Positions 33,691 through 47,030 of a DNA stretch of 64,000 nucleotides are shown in pieces. The notes under the pieces are model-generated. The model had not been told where the DNA came from, did not search any database, and saw only the letters and a program-made list of their open reading frames with translations. The stretch is from Gnetum montanum (lineage: Eukaryota; Streptophyta; Gnetopsida; Gnetales; Gnetaceae), in assembly GCA_015680685.1 (NCBI GenBank), contig MNCI01005236.1, forward strand, positions 129,282 through 193,281, written 5' to 3'. Position numbers and translations under genes: made by a program. Positions within the stretch are counted from its first letter, which is position 1; each line of letters starts with the position of its first letter.

Positions 33691-35034
33691 AGTCATAGTC
33701 CATCATTGTTAGCATGCCTATGCATTCATGTCTAGATGAAACACATCCATGAGAATGATGACACATCAAGAGCATGATGATAGATTATGCATGTACACCA
33801 ATTCACATCATGGATACACATGTCCTTACCAACAACATCATAGGCTTTGTAATGGCCTAATGAGAATAATGGTAACCTTGTTCACTAGGTAACCCAAGCA
33901 AAGTAACCTCCAGCTCTTTGTAGGTAATTTTCTTTCAAAAGTGAAATGGCCCCATTATGTGTCCAATCTATGCGACAATGTGAATGTGAAGCATTGCTGT
34001 GCCAAACCTCATTGTGGCTTTTTAGCCATGGAATGGGAGTTTCATAAGTGGGCATCATGGGAATGAGGTAGCACCACCTAGTGGACTTCTAAAGGTATTG
34101 CTACTTGAAGCACTCATCCCTTTTGGTGGAATTGAGGGGATTGATGGCATCCACATGCATCGAATGTACTCTTGCATATGCAACAGGCATGCTTTGAAAT
34201 TGTGGATCCACATTCATTGCACCAAAGCATGTGATTATCCACCTTTTCATGTTTTAGTGAATTTCTTTTGTGGTATGTTACACTAGATTATATAATCACT
34301 TGGTTGGATATTTTTATGTATTTACTACTATACACCATAAATTTTAGTCTTCAATTTCCTGAGGTCAATTCTTTGTTAAGTTGGTTTTGTTATGTAAGAT
34401 AATTGTTAGCATGACAAAATTGTGAGATTAAGAAGATTTTTGATAATGATATAGCATTTTATAGTATTTTTCAAGCCATATGTATCCTTGGTTAGACTAT
34501 TAATGATAATGATACATTATTATCTTTATTATGTTATAGCTTCTAGTCGCATCATGACTATGTATGTCACATCATGTAAGCATGGCTACTATTATGGGCT
34601 ACCTAGTCACATTTGGCTTTATGATGTAATGTTTCGGCTTCATGTTCCAAACTACTCCTTGACCATGGAATTTACTTGTTTCTATGTTTTATATTTTTCT
34701 ATGTTTTATATGTTTACGTAAAAGTCTGCAAGTTAAAACAATAATGAAAGGCAATTCCACAAAGTAAAACTTTATAATGTAATAGAATAAAATGAAAACT
34801 ATAAAACCATGTGTAAAAATGTGAGTAAAGATAACCAATGATGTTATTAAGTAATAGGTCACATGTGAAAATAAGGAAAGGAAGTAAAGACTACATTTTA
34901 TTACTAGTTTTAGGCTCTATTAGGCCATTGTGTCCCCAATTTTAGGCCTTGGTAGGTCATTTATCTTACTAGTGTTAGGCATTGGTGGACCATGGTATTG
35001 CTAGTTTTAGTTCTTGGTAGCCCATGATGATTTT
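33691..35034 (-). other. C2 3' untranslated region
   Basis: Non-coding. Near 34900-35030, read on the minus strand, there are several copies of a GGCCTAAAACTAGTAA-type motif. The same motif flanks the tandem array of C1 (44.9 and 47.05-47.46 kb). The ~190-bp array of C1 is absent at this point. Nothing else is recognised from 33.7 to 34.9 kb. Confidence 0.5.
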
Positions 35035-35800
35035 CTAACAAGTGTGGGATAATTTTGAAAGAAAATACAAGAATAAAATAAACATTGAAACATGATATAA
35101 AGCTATGAAAGTAAATAGATGATCATTAACAAAATAAAGGATAGGATGTTCATTGTGGATTTGTTGTATGATCTCTGATAAATCAAGGAACTGATTTTGT
35201 ATGATTTTACATTCACAATTTTTCTTATTTGATATGGCAAGCAACATGTGTTCTGATTGATTGTTTAGCATTGTAGAGTTAGTGGTGTTAAAATTCTTGT
35301 CATCATTGTTGTTATTGTTGATTCCATCTTGAGTATGGAGAGTTTCATCTCGAAACTCCACCTTCGCACCTCGTTCAATGTTGACATTGTTCACCGTTAC
35401 TAGAAACATGTTTTTCTTGAAAATTATAATTTTATCATCCTCCTATAACAAGTTAATCTCTTAATGTATAGTAGATGAGACTACTTGAAGCTTCGCTAAC
35501 CATGGCCTTTCTAAAATTAATTTAAAACCTAGTATCTCTTTGACTACTAAGAAGTTGACAAATGTGGGAAACTATTTCTTGGCTACAAATTCTAAGGTGA
35601 TGGAACCTCATAACACTACTCACAATTCCTTGAATGACATAAGCATATAGGCAGAGGTTTCTTGAATTCTTTTAGTTAGGTCTAGTTTCTTAACAATAGT
35701 AAACAATATCATATTAGTCGATGCCTTGTCATCCACGTGGACACAATGAATCTTATACTTACCAATACATATGGTAATGAGGATAAGAGTAGATAGAAAT
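35035..35800 (-). pseudogene. C2 aspartic protease and C-terminal extension
   Basis: On the minus strand CVHVDDKASTNMI (catalytic loop, Gly lost) and LILERPWLAKLQVVSS (the LGRPWL flap-side motif) mark a retropepsin at about 35760-35480. It runs into an open frame (35409-35035) that also follows the protease of C1 (VNNVNI, FLDLSE, YFVNDHLF). The shared extension shows that both C elements end their coding capacity here, without RT or integrase. Confidence 0.7.
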
Positions 35801-36779
35801 TTTCCATTTCATGAATTAATCTCGATTTGAATACCATGAAAGATAAGCATGGAGTGAGACTTGTCTTCCCTAAGATAGGTTTGATAAATGATAAAGTGAA
35901 TAGATTCTTTATTTCTAGGCATGTCTTTGCTCATAGGAATATAAGTCAACACTTATACTATTATGTCTCTATGAGCAAGGGAAGTCATGACTAAGTTGTA
36001 TAGGTTTAATGACATGTTCTTTTATTTTAGGGACCATTTTTCTTGTTCCATTATTATGAGGAAATTATTTTCCTTGGTGTGTAATTTTTCAGTCTTGTTA
36101 GTTTTAATTTTCTCCGTTCTTCCTAAAATTTTTGGCTCATGTTTTAACATGTGTGTCTTGGATCCCTTGCTTATACTTGGTTTGTGATGCTCTTTTGGTT
36201 GATTTTTTGATGCAGTTTGAGTAATGGAATTTACAAGTGGAGCTAGTATGAGTGTAGGTTTTGGTAGGTTAGCTTGCTTCTAAGAATTTAGTTGTTGGCT
36301 ACATTCAATGGGCTTAGTTGTTGATTTGATGATAGGTTATTTTTTTCATCTTTGAAATGATGATTTCTTGTTAATTATTGAATTATTAGCCATAATAGAT
36401 AAGCCTTGATCATGGTTTCTTGTAAGTTTTCTTATGAATAGTGGAGTGATGTAGATAAAAAATGGTTTCCTAGACTTAGGGGAATTGATAGCATGTTGTT
36501 TATGTTATGATGTTGATGCCACTGAAGGTGGAACATGTATGAAAAAAGGCTCTTTAGGGGCTAGAGGTCATACTTATATGATGAAGGGTGTTCGAGGCTT
36601 TAGGTTTTAGGACCAAGGTGGTACTTTAATGATAAACAACTCTCTAGGAGGATTAAACCATTTGGTTATTGTGAATGAGACTATGGTGTAAGAGTTATTA
36701 TTGGCATTTGGAGAGTTGGACTCATTCAATACCAACTCCCCATGGTTTATCACCTTCTAGAGATCATCATTCAGTGCTA

Positions 36780-38225
36780 GGAAAAAATCAATATTATGAC
36801 TAGCCAGTTGATGATAATGGCAAAACCTATTAATCCTAAAATACTTTGGGAATTTTGAATCATCTATGATTACTATCATTGGGCCTCTATCTATCTCGCA
36901 AAGATGATTGTGCCTCTTTCAATATTCCTTAGATAGTTTCTAATGTTGAATACAATTATCTTTAAGCAAATGTTCTAAAAGCTTAGAGGGCCTTGTAGGA
37001 AATTTGGCATATCTAGTTCTATCCTTGCACCGAAAATTTAGTCTTGACTAGTTAGAAGCATATGAATTAAATGGTTGAAATGGGTCAAAATATTTTCCAT
37101 GTGAAGGTAATCTTCACCTTTCTACTTGCTTTGTCTCTTTTGTTACTACGGCCACAATTGCTTGTGCAAGCTTAGTTTTCTTCCTATCCCTCCTCACATG
37201 TTGGCTTTTATAGGCCACCTAGTATAGATCGTTGGTAGCCTTAGTAGCCTCCTTAATGTTCTTAATTTGCAAAAAGGCTTGGCTCAATGATTAGGGTTCT
37301 AAGTAGTATAGCCTTGACTTAATTAAGTCATTGACTGCTCCCTTGAAGATGGTCAAGAGGTGGATCTTAGAGATGGGCTTAGGGATTTCATTGAGCATTG
37401 CATTCCATCTCCAAATGAACCTTTGGATAGGTTCAAGTGGCCCTTACCTCACTTTCATAAGTTGGTCTAATGTTGTATCAGGCTTTAAGTTGTATCTAAA
37501 GTAGTTGACAAATTGGTTTATCAAGTCTTCAAGGAAAGATATAGAACCTCTAGGTAAGGTTTAGTGCTAGTCTAAAGCCTTTCCTTTGAGGAACATAGGA
37601 AAACTAAATAGTATTATATGAGGCCATGCTTGCAACAGGAGGCATTTAGACTAGAAGATAACAAGATGTGCATTAGGGTCTGCTTCACCATTATAATTGG
37701 TGAAGGTTGGGATAGGCATGCCTATAAGTAATATGATTTGAGGAATGGTAGGGCTAATGGGATCATCATGGTAGAAGTTCATAACCTTAACCATATGAGT
37801 AGTGCTAGCTTTAATCTTTTGTAGCTCTTTGATAAGGTCTTGGAACATTTAGAAGGCTTGATCCAAGTCTTGGGGTGCTCCTGTAGGTTGTAGCATTTAT
37901 ACTAATGGCTGGGAAGAAGGTTGAATGGTTTGCGGCCATGTAATTATCATTGGTATCGATTGGAGACATTGTGTAACCACCATCATAGGGGAATTAAATA
38001 AGGAGAAGGATGTTTAAATTGGAACATGTGAAATGAAGGGAACAAAGAAGGTATCAAAGGCTTGTGAGACTTGGGGTCTTGAAGAGGGGCCCACTGGGAT
38101 GTTAAAAGGAGATGGTTTGAAAGATACCACCAATGATGATAATAAGGAATGAGGTTGGGTTGCAACATGCATTGATGTAGATAGGGAAGTGGAGTGAAAA
38201 GCTGGTTGAGTTTGTTGAACTTTAA
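36780..38225 (-). pseudogene. C2 gag remnant
   Basis: Homologous to C1 gag. Minus-strand segments include a proline-rich N-terminal part (38279-37983 region), QDLIKELQKIKAS, MVKVMNFYHDDPISP, IPTFTNYNGEADPNAHL (37848-37651), a decayed capsid part, and a zinc-knuckle-like FCHYHQLASHN near 36840-36810. The first ~600 bp of gag and the 5' LTR are missing; it abuts the second ULP1 copy at about 38230. Confidence 0.7.
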
Positions 38226-38234
38226 AATTTTGCA

Positions 38235-39052
38235 CCTAGAATACACTATAATAATGTTAATGTGATGTTTCTGGTTCATTTTCTTTAATTTTAATTTTCT
38301 ATTTTATGTAGTTGATGCCTGTGTAGATTTCAATATGCTAATTGATCAATGTCAAGTAATAAATAGAGTTATGCATTTGTTACTCTCCATATCCTTAATA
38401 ATAAAGAGATTGTGAGGACATCATGTGCCCCATTTATTGCCACAAGATTTTTTTTCAAGATTGTATATTAAGATGTATGGAAATAATGGATTGATGATGA
38501 CATAATATATGTGTATATCATGCATTTGAAGCTACATCAAAAGTTAATCTATGCTTGTGAAGAATATCAAAATCCAAAATATTTCATCTTTAATAATATG
38601 TTTCATTGTTATGCAAAGTCTTTTGAGAATAAGATGGAAGTGGCTTAGAAGAACTAGTTGAAATCTAAATCAAAGAAATATAGCAAAAGACATGTTGTCA
38701 ATGTAGAAAGTGGTACATTGGTTAATGAAGAATTTGGCGAATTCACTATAAAAGTAGATTTTGTGAAAGAGCTCAAAGATAAAATTTGTTAAGACAAATT
38801 TTTGCAATCTAGACACTCATTGTTTTGTCATTCCTTGAACACTAGTGAGCATTGGATACTTGTTGTTATAAACATACCTACAAAAAAATATTGGTGTATG
38901 ATTCATTACCTCCTTCACAACATGTTGCTACTGTTAAAAAATTGATGTTGAATTTTATTGACTCTTTATTCAAAGGTGATTCTGTATTGTGTTAAGGCAT
39001 AATATAAGTAAAGGGAAATAGAAAGAGGATGTCTACAAAATGGAATGAAATG
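38235..39052 (+). pseudogene. Second ULP1-like gene copy, 5' part
   Basis: It aligns with 2720-3224 plus 13169-13470 of the first copy. It starts in an intron ending TTTATGTAG|TTGATG (same acceptor as 2793), continues through DEFLQSRH-like and SGHWILV-like sequence, then KILVYDSLPPSQHVA and LMLNFIDSLFKGD near 38890-38980. It is heavily decayed and lacks upstream exons. It is cut at 39052 by C1 and resumes at 53441. Confidence 0.7.
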
Positions 39053-40441
39053 TGAAACACCACCTAAAAAATTCATGTTGCCAATTTGCAACTTTCATCT
39101 TGCAACTTAAGGAAAGATTTTATTGTACATGTGAGATTTTTAGTACATGAGATACAATCTTGCATACTTTACCTTTTGATATTGAAAAATGCCTCAAAAG
39201 TTGTTGTTACCTCACTTCCCAAGTGGAAAAAGGTATCTCATGTCTATATGTGGACTTGGAAAGACTGAAAATGTTTTGGGAATTGCCAAAACTGGAATTT
39301 TGGTGGGTTTTTCTTATAGGGGTATAGCCTCAAATACGCTAGAACTATCTACCCCCAGTGTACATGGTATTGATTTTTATTCCCAACTAAAACCTAGTGT
39401 AGTCACCAAAAAAACCTAGTGTAGCTGCATATATTCTAGCATTGGAATTATTGGGATTTTCCATTTTTCCAAAAGTGGCTAGCATAGTCATCCTAAGTCT
39501 TCAGTAGTTGCAGCATGGCCAACATCGATAGCAGTTTCTAATAAATTCAATGTAGTCCACAAAGGTTAGCTTAGTTGGGATGATGTTAGCATTGTCACAA
39601 AAGTCTGTTTACTATTTATATTATCCAAATGGGCTTTGGTTGCTACAATTTATTCCAAAATTATTATAAATGGCACCCACACTAAAAATTGTAACTCAGT
39701 AATCATGATAGTGATGTGTAGGACCAAAAAATAGAAATTCCATAGCCTATATAAATCCAACAAAATTACCTTATTAGGTTTCATAACTTTGAGAGCACAA
39801 CATCATAACTTGGTTCCAAGTTCTTTTGAGTAGTAGCACTTGAAAGCATTTTGCAATCAAGAGATCCTTTTAGAACCTTGCAAAACCTTTGAGCAAAACT
39901 TGTGTCTATGCTAGGCATCAAGGCTTCCAATGTAATGCCACTGCACCAAAGGTGGAATACCAATTCATGACCATAGTGGTAGATTCTAGTGGAAACTATC
40001 AAGGAGTGGTTGGAAACTAGAGTTGGAAAGAATCTAGATCATGGAGTTTGATGCAAAATATAGCCTACCATCTCCAATAGACTTTAATATTCTTCCAAGC
40101 AACTTCATGTGCACCTAGCACACAAATCTATACTTTGTGAAGCTTCTACTTTGTTTCCCATTTTAGTAAAGTTACAATTCATTTTTGTGTAGATTTAAGT
40201 TCACATTTTCATTTCTATGTTTATTTCATTCTGGATTTGCTATTCTATTTCCATTTTCATTTCCATTTCTATTTCTATTTACATTTCTGTTGACACTTCC
40301 ATAAGCCCCTAGGTGATCAACCAGATCATCTAGGGTGCCTTGAATCTCATTTTTTGTAGACCCTTGGGATTCAAGGCTAAAATTATTTCGATGCCTAGGA
40401 TATTTTGGTTTCCATTCTAGCAATCTAATTTTCCAGGTCCA
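39053..40441 (+). repeat. 5' LTR of C1
   Basis: 1389 bp. U3 has repeated variants of CCTAGTGTAGTCACC and GGCTAGCATAGTCATC (about 39320-39600). A TATA box CCTATATAAATCC lies near 39748. A short CCATTT-type microsatellite is at about 40228-40290. Confidence 0.85.
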
Positions 40442-40450
40442 AAATTTTTA

Positions 40451-40468
40451 TGGTGCTAGAAGGAGGGC
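40451..40468 (+). other. Candidate primer-binding site of C1
   Basis: TGGTGCTAGAAGGAGGGC lies nine bases after the LTR end. It has the TGG start needed to pair with a tRNA CCA end. I cannot name the tRNA with certainty. Confidence 0.55.
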
Positions 40469-40469
40469 C

Positions 40470-41194
40470 TCTACTCAAATTCATAGCCTAAAAGCCCTTT
40501 TTCAGTCTTTTCAAAACACTAAGTCTTTTACATTTTTGATTTGAAAACCTATGAACATATCCTGTCAAATGCCAATGTTTCTACCCAAATCATTAACCAA
40601 ATACTCCAACATAGTTATGGTAAGTGAGTTGGGTTTCCACTATAATTTCATAGTAGTTGTTATATCCCTTAGAAGTAGCATAATTTACCTCAAAGACTCA
40701 TTTTCATTTTAAAAAGCCATTTTTGTTCAAGAACCTAGCTTTGTCGAAAACCCAAATTCACTTTTTGTGAAATTTGGTGGAACAGCTAGCATAGACATCT
40801 CGAGGACTCTAGTGTAGTCCTCAAAAACCTTAAAATTTTCCTATTCCATTTCTTGAAATCAATGTAGATAACATTTTGGTAAAACTTTTCTAGTTTGGTT
40901 TTACCAAGTGAAAACCCATTTTCCACCACCTACACTAGCACATTTGGCTAGAAAATAAAGTTGTCTACTACATATCCTCCAACGTGGACATTGCCACTAG
41001 AAACACTAGCGTAGTTGGTATTACCAAATTTGAAACTACAACATCCATTTTCCCAAGAGTGGTATACACTACTTACACCGTAGTAACAATTTCAACCATT
41101 TTTTCCATTTATAGTCAACTACACTATTAGGGTAATTACATTTATTGACATTTTTACTAAAAATAGTAAAAATTCAAAATCAATATCTTTGACA
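40470..41194 (+). other. C1 leader, non-coding with LTR-like motifs
   Basis: Between primer site and gag. It carries further copies of the U3 motif (GCTAGCATAGACATC, CTCTAGTGTAGTCC, CACTAGCGTAGTTGG). No ORF. Confidence 0.55.
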
Positions 41195-43300
41195 ATGCCT
41201 CTTAGTAAGTCCATAGTTTTGCTTGTAGACTCGACCAACATGTCATTTGGTTAGGATGGAATGAGGATCTATGATCCAAGAGACCCTACAATGATAGAAC
41301 ATAGATAGTCACTTAGGCTAACAGGGCAAAGCCTAGATTTTGTAGTCATTGATGAAAACTATTATAATTTTATATTTTCCAAGATCTAGGTAACCTTGCT
41401 CATTCCATGGGTAGAGATAGAGTCTAAGCATGAATATGCACTTATTCATTATAATGGGAAGGAATACATTCCTTTCCCTTACAACAAAATGCCACCATTC
41501 AATGCCCATGTGTCCATTCTATCTCATCTAGTTGGGATACACAAGCAAGATAGGAGGTTAATCTTTGAGAGCCAACATGAGAACAAGATGAGTTTGAAGC
41601 AAAACCCAAACAAGAAAACTTCTTAGGGAGCCTATTCCAACAATTGACTTTCCAAACCACCATACTCACCTTGGTCTCTCCTACCTCATCCATGGGGCAT
41701 GTCCATCAACCCTCATCACCTATCTATCCAACCATGTTTGGGCTAACACCTATTATAGTGGTGCATAAGGTGTAATTAGTGCCCCAAGCCACATCTATTT
41801 TCTCATCCATAATATTTCCTACACAAGCACAATCAACTTAGCCATCACCAGTGGTTATCATCACCACTCATCTATTCTCCATGATAGTAGACCTCATGAT
41901 GGGATCCCAAATAACTCAAGGGTTGCAAACATCATTCGTACCATTTTCTCCCTAAATACATGCTCCAACCTCCTTCTCATTATTTGGTTCCCCTATAATC
42001 ATGGTGACCCAAACTCTCTCTTCTATGCAAAAATCCATGACATAGCTCCAAGCCTCACAATTTCTTCCTCAACCATCAACACAAGCATCTCAACTCACAG
42101 GGATGCCCCAAGACTTGGATCAAGCTTTCCATATGATCTAAGACATTACCGAAGAGCTGCAAAAGCTTAAGGCCAATACAACTTGGATGGTCAAGGTTCT
42201 AGATTTCTACCAAGATGATCCTATAAGCCCTTTGGTGCCTCAAATAACCTTGCCCACATGCTTGCCTATTCCAAACTTCACCAAATACAATGGTAAATGG
42301 GATCCCAATGCACATCTAGCTACCTTTTGGTCTAAGTACCTATTTTTACAAGCTTGGCCTCATATGATACTATGGATTTTTCCCATGTTCCTTAAGGGTA
42401 ACACTCTAGAGTGGTACCAAACCTTACCTAGAGGTTCAATCTCTTTCCTTAAGGAATTGATTAATCAATTTATCAACCACTTTAGATACAACTTGGAGTT
42501 GAATGTCACATTGAACAGACTAATGAAGGTGAAGTAGGGGTTACTTGAATTGGTCAAATGGTTCATTAAAAGGTAGAACTCAAGACTTAATGAGATTCTA
42601 GCTTCTATTGCTAAAACGCACCTCTTAGCCATCTACAAGGAAGCAATAAATGACTTTATTAAGTTAAATATTTACTACCTAGAGCCCTAGTCACTAATCA
42701 AGAACATTGAGGAGTTAGCTAAGGCAAGCAACAACCTAGCCTATGTGGGTTATAAAAACTAATATGTGAGGAGGGATGGCAATAAAACCAAGCAAGAACA
42801 TATAACTATGGTTGTAGTAGCAAAAGAGTCACAACAAGGGGAAAGACAAGGATCACCATCACATAACACATCCTAAGAATTATTGTAACCATCTACTTCC
42901 TACATCATTGATCAACCAAGACCAAGCTTTGGGTGCAAGGATAGGTCTAATATACAAGGTTTCCTATGAAGCACTATGAGCTTCTAAAATAGTTGCTTAA
43001 AGACAATCATATATAACATAAGAAACTTTTTGAAGAGGCTTGTAAGAGGCATGATAATCTTTTTGACATAGCTAGAGACCCAATTATAGATATCAAAGAT
43101 GATCTAAAGCTATCAAAGTACTTTAGATTGGATAGGTATTTTCATTATCATCAAATGGCTAGTCATGACACCAATTTTTTCCTAGAATTAAAGGATGACC
43201 TCCAAAAGATGATAGATCACAGAGAGTTGGTATTGAATGAGACCAACTTTCCAAGCACCAATAATAATTGTTACACTATAGCCTGATTTATAGAAACCAA
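41195..43300 (+). pseudogene. C1 gag remnant
   Basis: Starts at ATG 41195 after the leader. Visible: an N-terminal part open to 41626 (HYNGKEYIPFPYNKMPPF), one frameshift, a proline-rich part, then a capsid domain at 42187-42537 with PNFTKYNGKWDPNAHLATF, LKGNTLEWYQTLP and INQFINHFRYNLEL, typical of Ty3/gypsy retrotrans_gag domains. A zinc-knuckle relic RYFHYHQMASHDTNFFLELK near 43130-43190 has both Cys changed. Several stops. It pairs with C2 gag (38.2-36.8 kb). Confidence 0.78.
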
Positions 43301-44090
43301 ATGGTCTAATCCTCATAGGGAATTTTTTGCTATTAGAGTACCACCATAGCCCTAAAACAAAAAGCCTAGAAAACCCTTCATCATACTAGTACCACTTCCT
43401 TTGACCCATTAGAAGCCTTTCATCACATGAGTTCCACCTTCAGTGCTATCAACGTCACAACTAAGACCATGAGTTGCTAATGCTCAAAAGCTTAGGAAAC
43501 TATTTGTTATCTGGGTCCCTTCATTGTTAACAAGTAAGCCTATAACAATCCATAACCAAATCCCATCTATAGTGGCCCACAACTCAAAGGTTAGTAAGTA
43601 ACCATCATAACAACAATGAGAAGAACAACACGTCACCAAACTAATAACCAAGGAAATTGAAGATAACTAAAAACAAAAGGATTCAAACCAACTAAGGTCC
43701 ACACAAAGACCAACTATTCCTATGGACAAGGGGTGTAAGGCACATGCACCAAAACCTAAGCCACAAACATTAGAAAAGATGGAGGAGGTTAGAACCACTA
43801 AGGCTAAAAAATTACATGCCAAGAGAAAGAATTTCTTTACAAAAATGAAGTAAGCAAAATGATCATTGAAATAAAAGAACACATCATCAAAATTTTATGA
43901 ATTGATCATGACTTCTTCTACACATAGGGATGCATTACCTCAAATTGTTAACATTTATCCCTATGAGTAGAGACATGCCCATCAACAAAGAGTTGATCTA
44001 CTCTATCATTAAGCAAGCTTTCATTTAGAAGAAATGGGCATCAACCCATATTCAACTTCCATTATAGTGAAGTAAATATTGACTCTCAAA
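43301..44090 (+). pseudogene. C1 gag-protease linker
   Basis: Lysine- and proline-rich decayed sequence between zinc knuckle and protease; it matches C2 in parts (for example VPP...S). No domain recognised. Confidence 0.45.
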
Positions 44091-44810
44091 ATGAAGAGGT
44101 GCTATTTTCCCCTCTCCTCATCACTATAACTATTGGCAGATGCAAGGTCCATTGTGTTCATGTAGATGATGGGGCAACAACTAACGTGATACCATTTTTC
44201 ATTATTGACAAGCTAGTCTTAATTGAGAACATCCAAGAAACTACTACCTTAGCACTTAAATCATTCAATGGGTCATGGGTATCTATGTGAGGTTTTATCT
44301 CCTTAGATTTCATAGCCAATGAGAAATTCCCTACATCTGTTAACTTCCTAGTAGTTGAAGAGACACCTGAATTCAACTTAATCTTAGGAAGGTAGTGGTT
44401 AGCAAAGCCTCATGTAGCTTCATCCCCTATACATCAAGAGATTCAATTGTCCTACAAGCAAGGAAAAATTGTCATTTGTGGAGAAAACATGTGGCTACCT
44501 TTAGTTAATTATGTCAACATCAACTAAGGTTCAGAGGTGGAGTTCCAAGAGAAAACTCTTAATACTTAGATTGGGGTCATCAATGACAAAGATAATAATT
44601 ATGCTTGCAACATCATCTCTATGACACAAAGTGACCAACAAAAATGCATACAACTCACCATCATTAACAAAAAAGGTGGTGAACATAAAATTGTGTCAAA
44701 AGGATTCCTTGACCTCTCAGAAGTCAAATAATAAGTTCATAGTAAACACTTGATCACTTATTTTGTTAATGGTCACTTGTTTAATTTCAAAAAATTGTAT
44801 CATGCTTCAT
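44090..44810 (+). pseudogene. C1 aspartic protease and C-terminal extension
   Basis: CVHVDDGATTNVIPFFIIDKL (about 44150-44220) is the catalytic loop, and FNLILGR-WLAKPHVASS with IHQEIQLSYKQGK (about 44370-44470) is the conserved second half of Tat-type retropepsins. A ~100-codon extension (FLDLSE, YFVNGHLF) follows and is shared with C2. Stops at 44288, 44396 and later. After 44810 the sequence becomes non-coding. Confidence 0.75.
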
Positions 44811-44979
44811 GGTTGATTTTAGTATTATATGCTCTTTCGAGAGCATCCCATACTTACTAGGTAAGTATGGATCATGATCCTTCATGATCTTAAACTAGAA
44901 AATATTGTATGGTGCATCATGACCTTAAACTAGCAAACATCTATAGCCTATTATCATTGTTCATATTTTCAGTTGTAAA

Positions 44980-47030
44980 TTGTCATTTGTTGGTCTAGAA
45001 CCTAACTATGCTTGCCCAGTGTAGTCAAATGGGATATGATGTCTTTCACCACTTCCAAGTAGCCCACCTATGCTATGATTTCATCCATGAAACTTTGTGA
45101 TCAAAATTAGTAGCTGGGAGTTAGAATTAGTGGTCACCAAGCACTAGGATAGATCTAAATCTTATTGCATACTAGTTCTTGAGGATGACTACACTGGCCA
45201 AGAGCATGACTACGCTAGCCCAACATAGTCAAGAATGGAGAAATCCTTCTCTCACTTATCTAGCCTTCAATCAATACCAAACATCTATGACATGTTCCCA
45301 AACCATAGCCTAAGCTCTTAGCAGCCTTAAAGCTTTATGGAATTCACCAAATGATGCCAAAAATCAAGTAAAATCCATGACTACACTAGAGAAAGGCTAT
45401 GAATACACTAGCCCAGTGTAGTCATAGGGTTTACAAGTGGGATTGATCATGGAAATAAAAATAAACCTCCAAAACTCCATTCCATAACCTCCACACCTTT
45501 CCAATACTCTCAGTGATCCTAGACTATCAATCAAGTAAGCAAAAATCCATCGAAATGTGTATCCCAAGCATGACTACACTGGGAATTCCATGCCTACACT
45601 AGGCTAGTGTAGTCACTAGTGGAACCCAATGTAGTCCACATGAAAAAACCTTAGAATAGATCATTTCCAAGTCAAATTGACTTCCTAAAAAATCCTAGAA
45701 TCCTACTAGAGCCTATCTTGATCATCAAACTTACCACTTGTCATTCCAAAACTATCAACTACACTGGGAATTGCATGAATATGTTGGGTCAACATAGTCA
45801 TCAGTAGATCCAAAGTGTACTCCACATGGAAAACATAAAAACAATCCATAAATAACTCAAACTAACGTTTGGAAAATTCTAAAATCTTATTGGAGCTTGT
45901 TTTCACCATAAAATTCACCATCGTCCATCCTAAGCATGCTGACTACATTGGGTATCACATGCCTATGTTGGGCTGCATAGGCATTAGTGGATGCTAGTAT
46001 AGTCCACATCAAAAACATCAAAATAGGCCAAAAATCACCCAAATTGACTTCCAAAAAGACCTATATCCTTACTGAAGCATGTTGAGACCATAAAACCTTA
46101 GGAAACAAGTCAAAATTCATCATTTTTAGTACAACCTTCTCAACTATGTTAAGGATGACATGCCTATGTTTGGCTACTATATTTAGGAGGTACATGGCCT
46201 TACCAAGACCTAAGAAACCACTAGAATAAAAAATATTGATGTTAAAGCCCTAGCTAGCAGCAATAGTGATCTTGGAAGTCCATAAGCATAGTTGATTGGG
46301 CACATAAACTCACCTAAAATCAAGATTTATGCATGATTATGCTATGGAAGCCTATGACTACACTAGCCTAGGATATTCATAGTGTAGACATGTTTTTTTG
46401 CAAGGTTGACCAACATTGTACCATCCTAAATGGCCCAAAACCTAACTTGGGTAGTCTAGAATCCTATTCAACTTCACCCAATTACAATTTAACTCTATTT
46501 CAGCTATGAAAACATTAAATTCCACTCAAGTACACTGAATCCATACATGACTATGTTGGGCTAGTGTAGTTTGATGGGAGATACCATAAAAACCAATTTT
46601 GTTGCCAAAATTTGACCTCTAAGTAGTCAATTCAATTCTTCCATGACCTTTTGTTGTTCAAGGAAGCTAATAGAACCCTAATCCCAACCCTGATTCCCCA
46701 TGAATTCACTTATTCCATGTGACTATGTTGGGCCCTACCTTGACTATGCTGGCCTAGTGTAGTCACCAACAAAAATAGATTCTTAGCTTCCAGAAAGTGA
46801 AAAAGGAGCCAAAACATTCTAATTCCCAATACTAACCCCTTGCTCTAGTTGTTTGGATAATTAGGAATTTGAAAGTAAAAATATTGAACTTGGGAAACTA
46901 TCCATTAGTGTTGACTACTCTAGGGATTGCATGACTATAGTATAGTCATTGTAGAGCCCAGTGTAGTCACAAGAAAAAGTGTCAATTTTACCTTAAAACA
47001 ACCCTAGAATGACCATCTCATGTGCCCAAA
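44980..47030. repeat. ~190-bp tandem repeat array in C1 (about 11 units)
   Basis: An anchor of the type TGACTACACTGGG ... CTAGTGTAGTCA recurs near 45001, 45186, 45379, 45572, 45756, 45941, 46141, 46333, 46546, 46721 and 46913, giving spacings of 173-212 bp, mostly 184-193. Each unit also contains a conserved CCATGAATTCACC/AAATCCTAGAATCCTACT part. The anchor is a near-palindrome and resembles the U3 motif of this element's own LTRs. Arrays in the 3' UTR are known from Tat/Ogre elements, where they can seed satellites. Confidence 0.85.
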
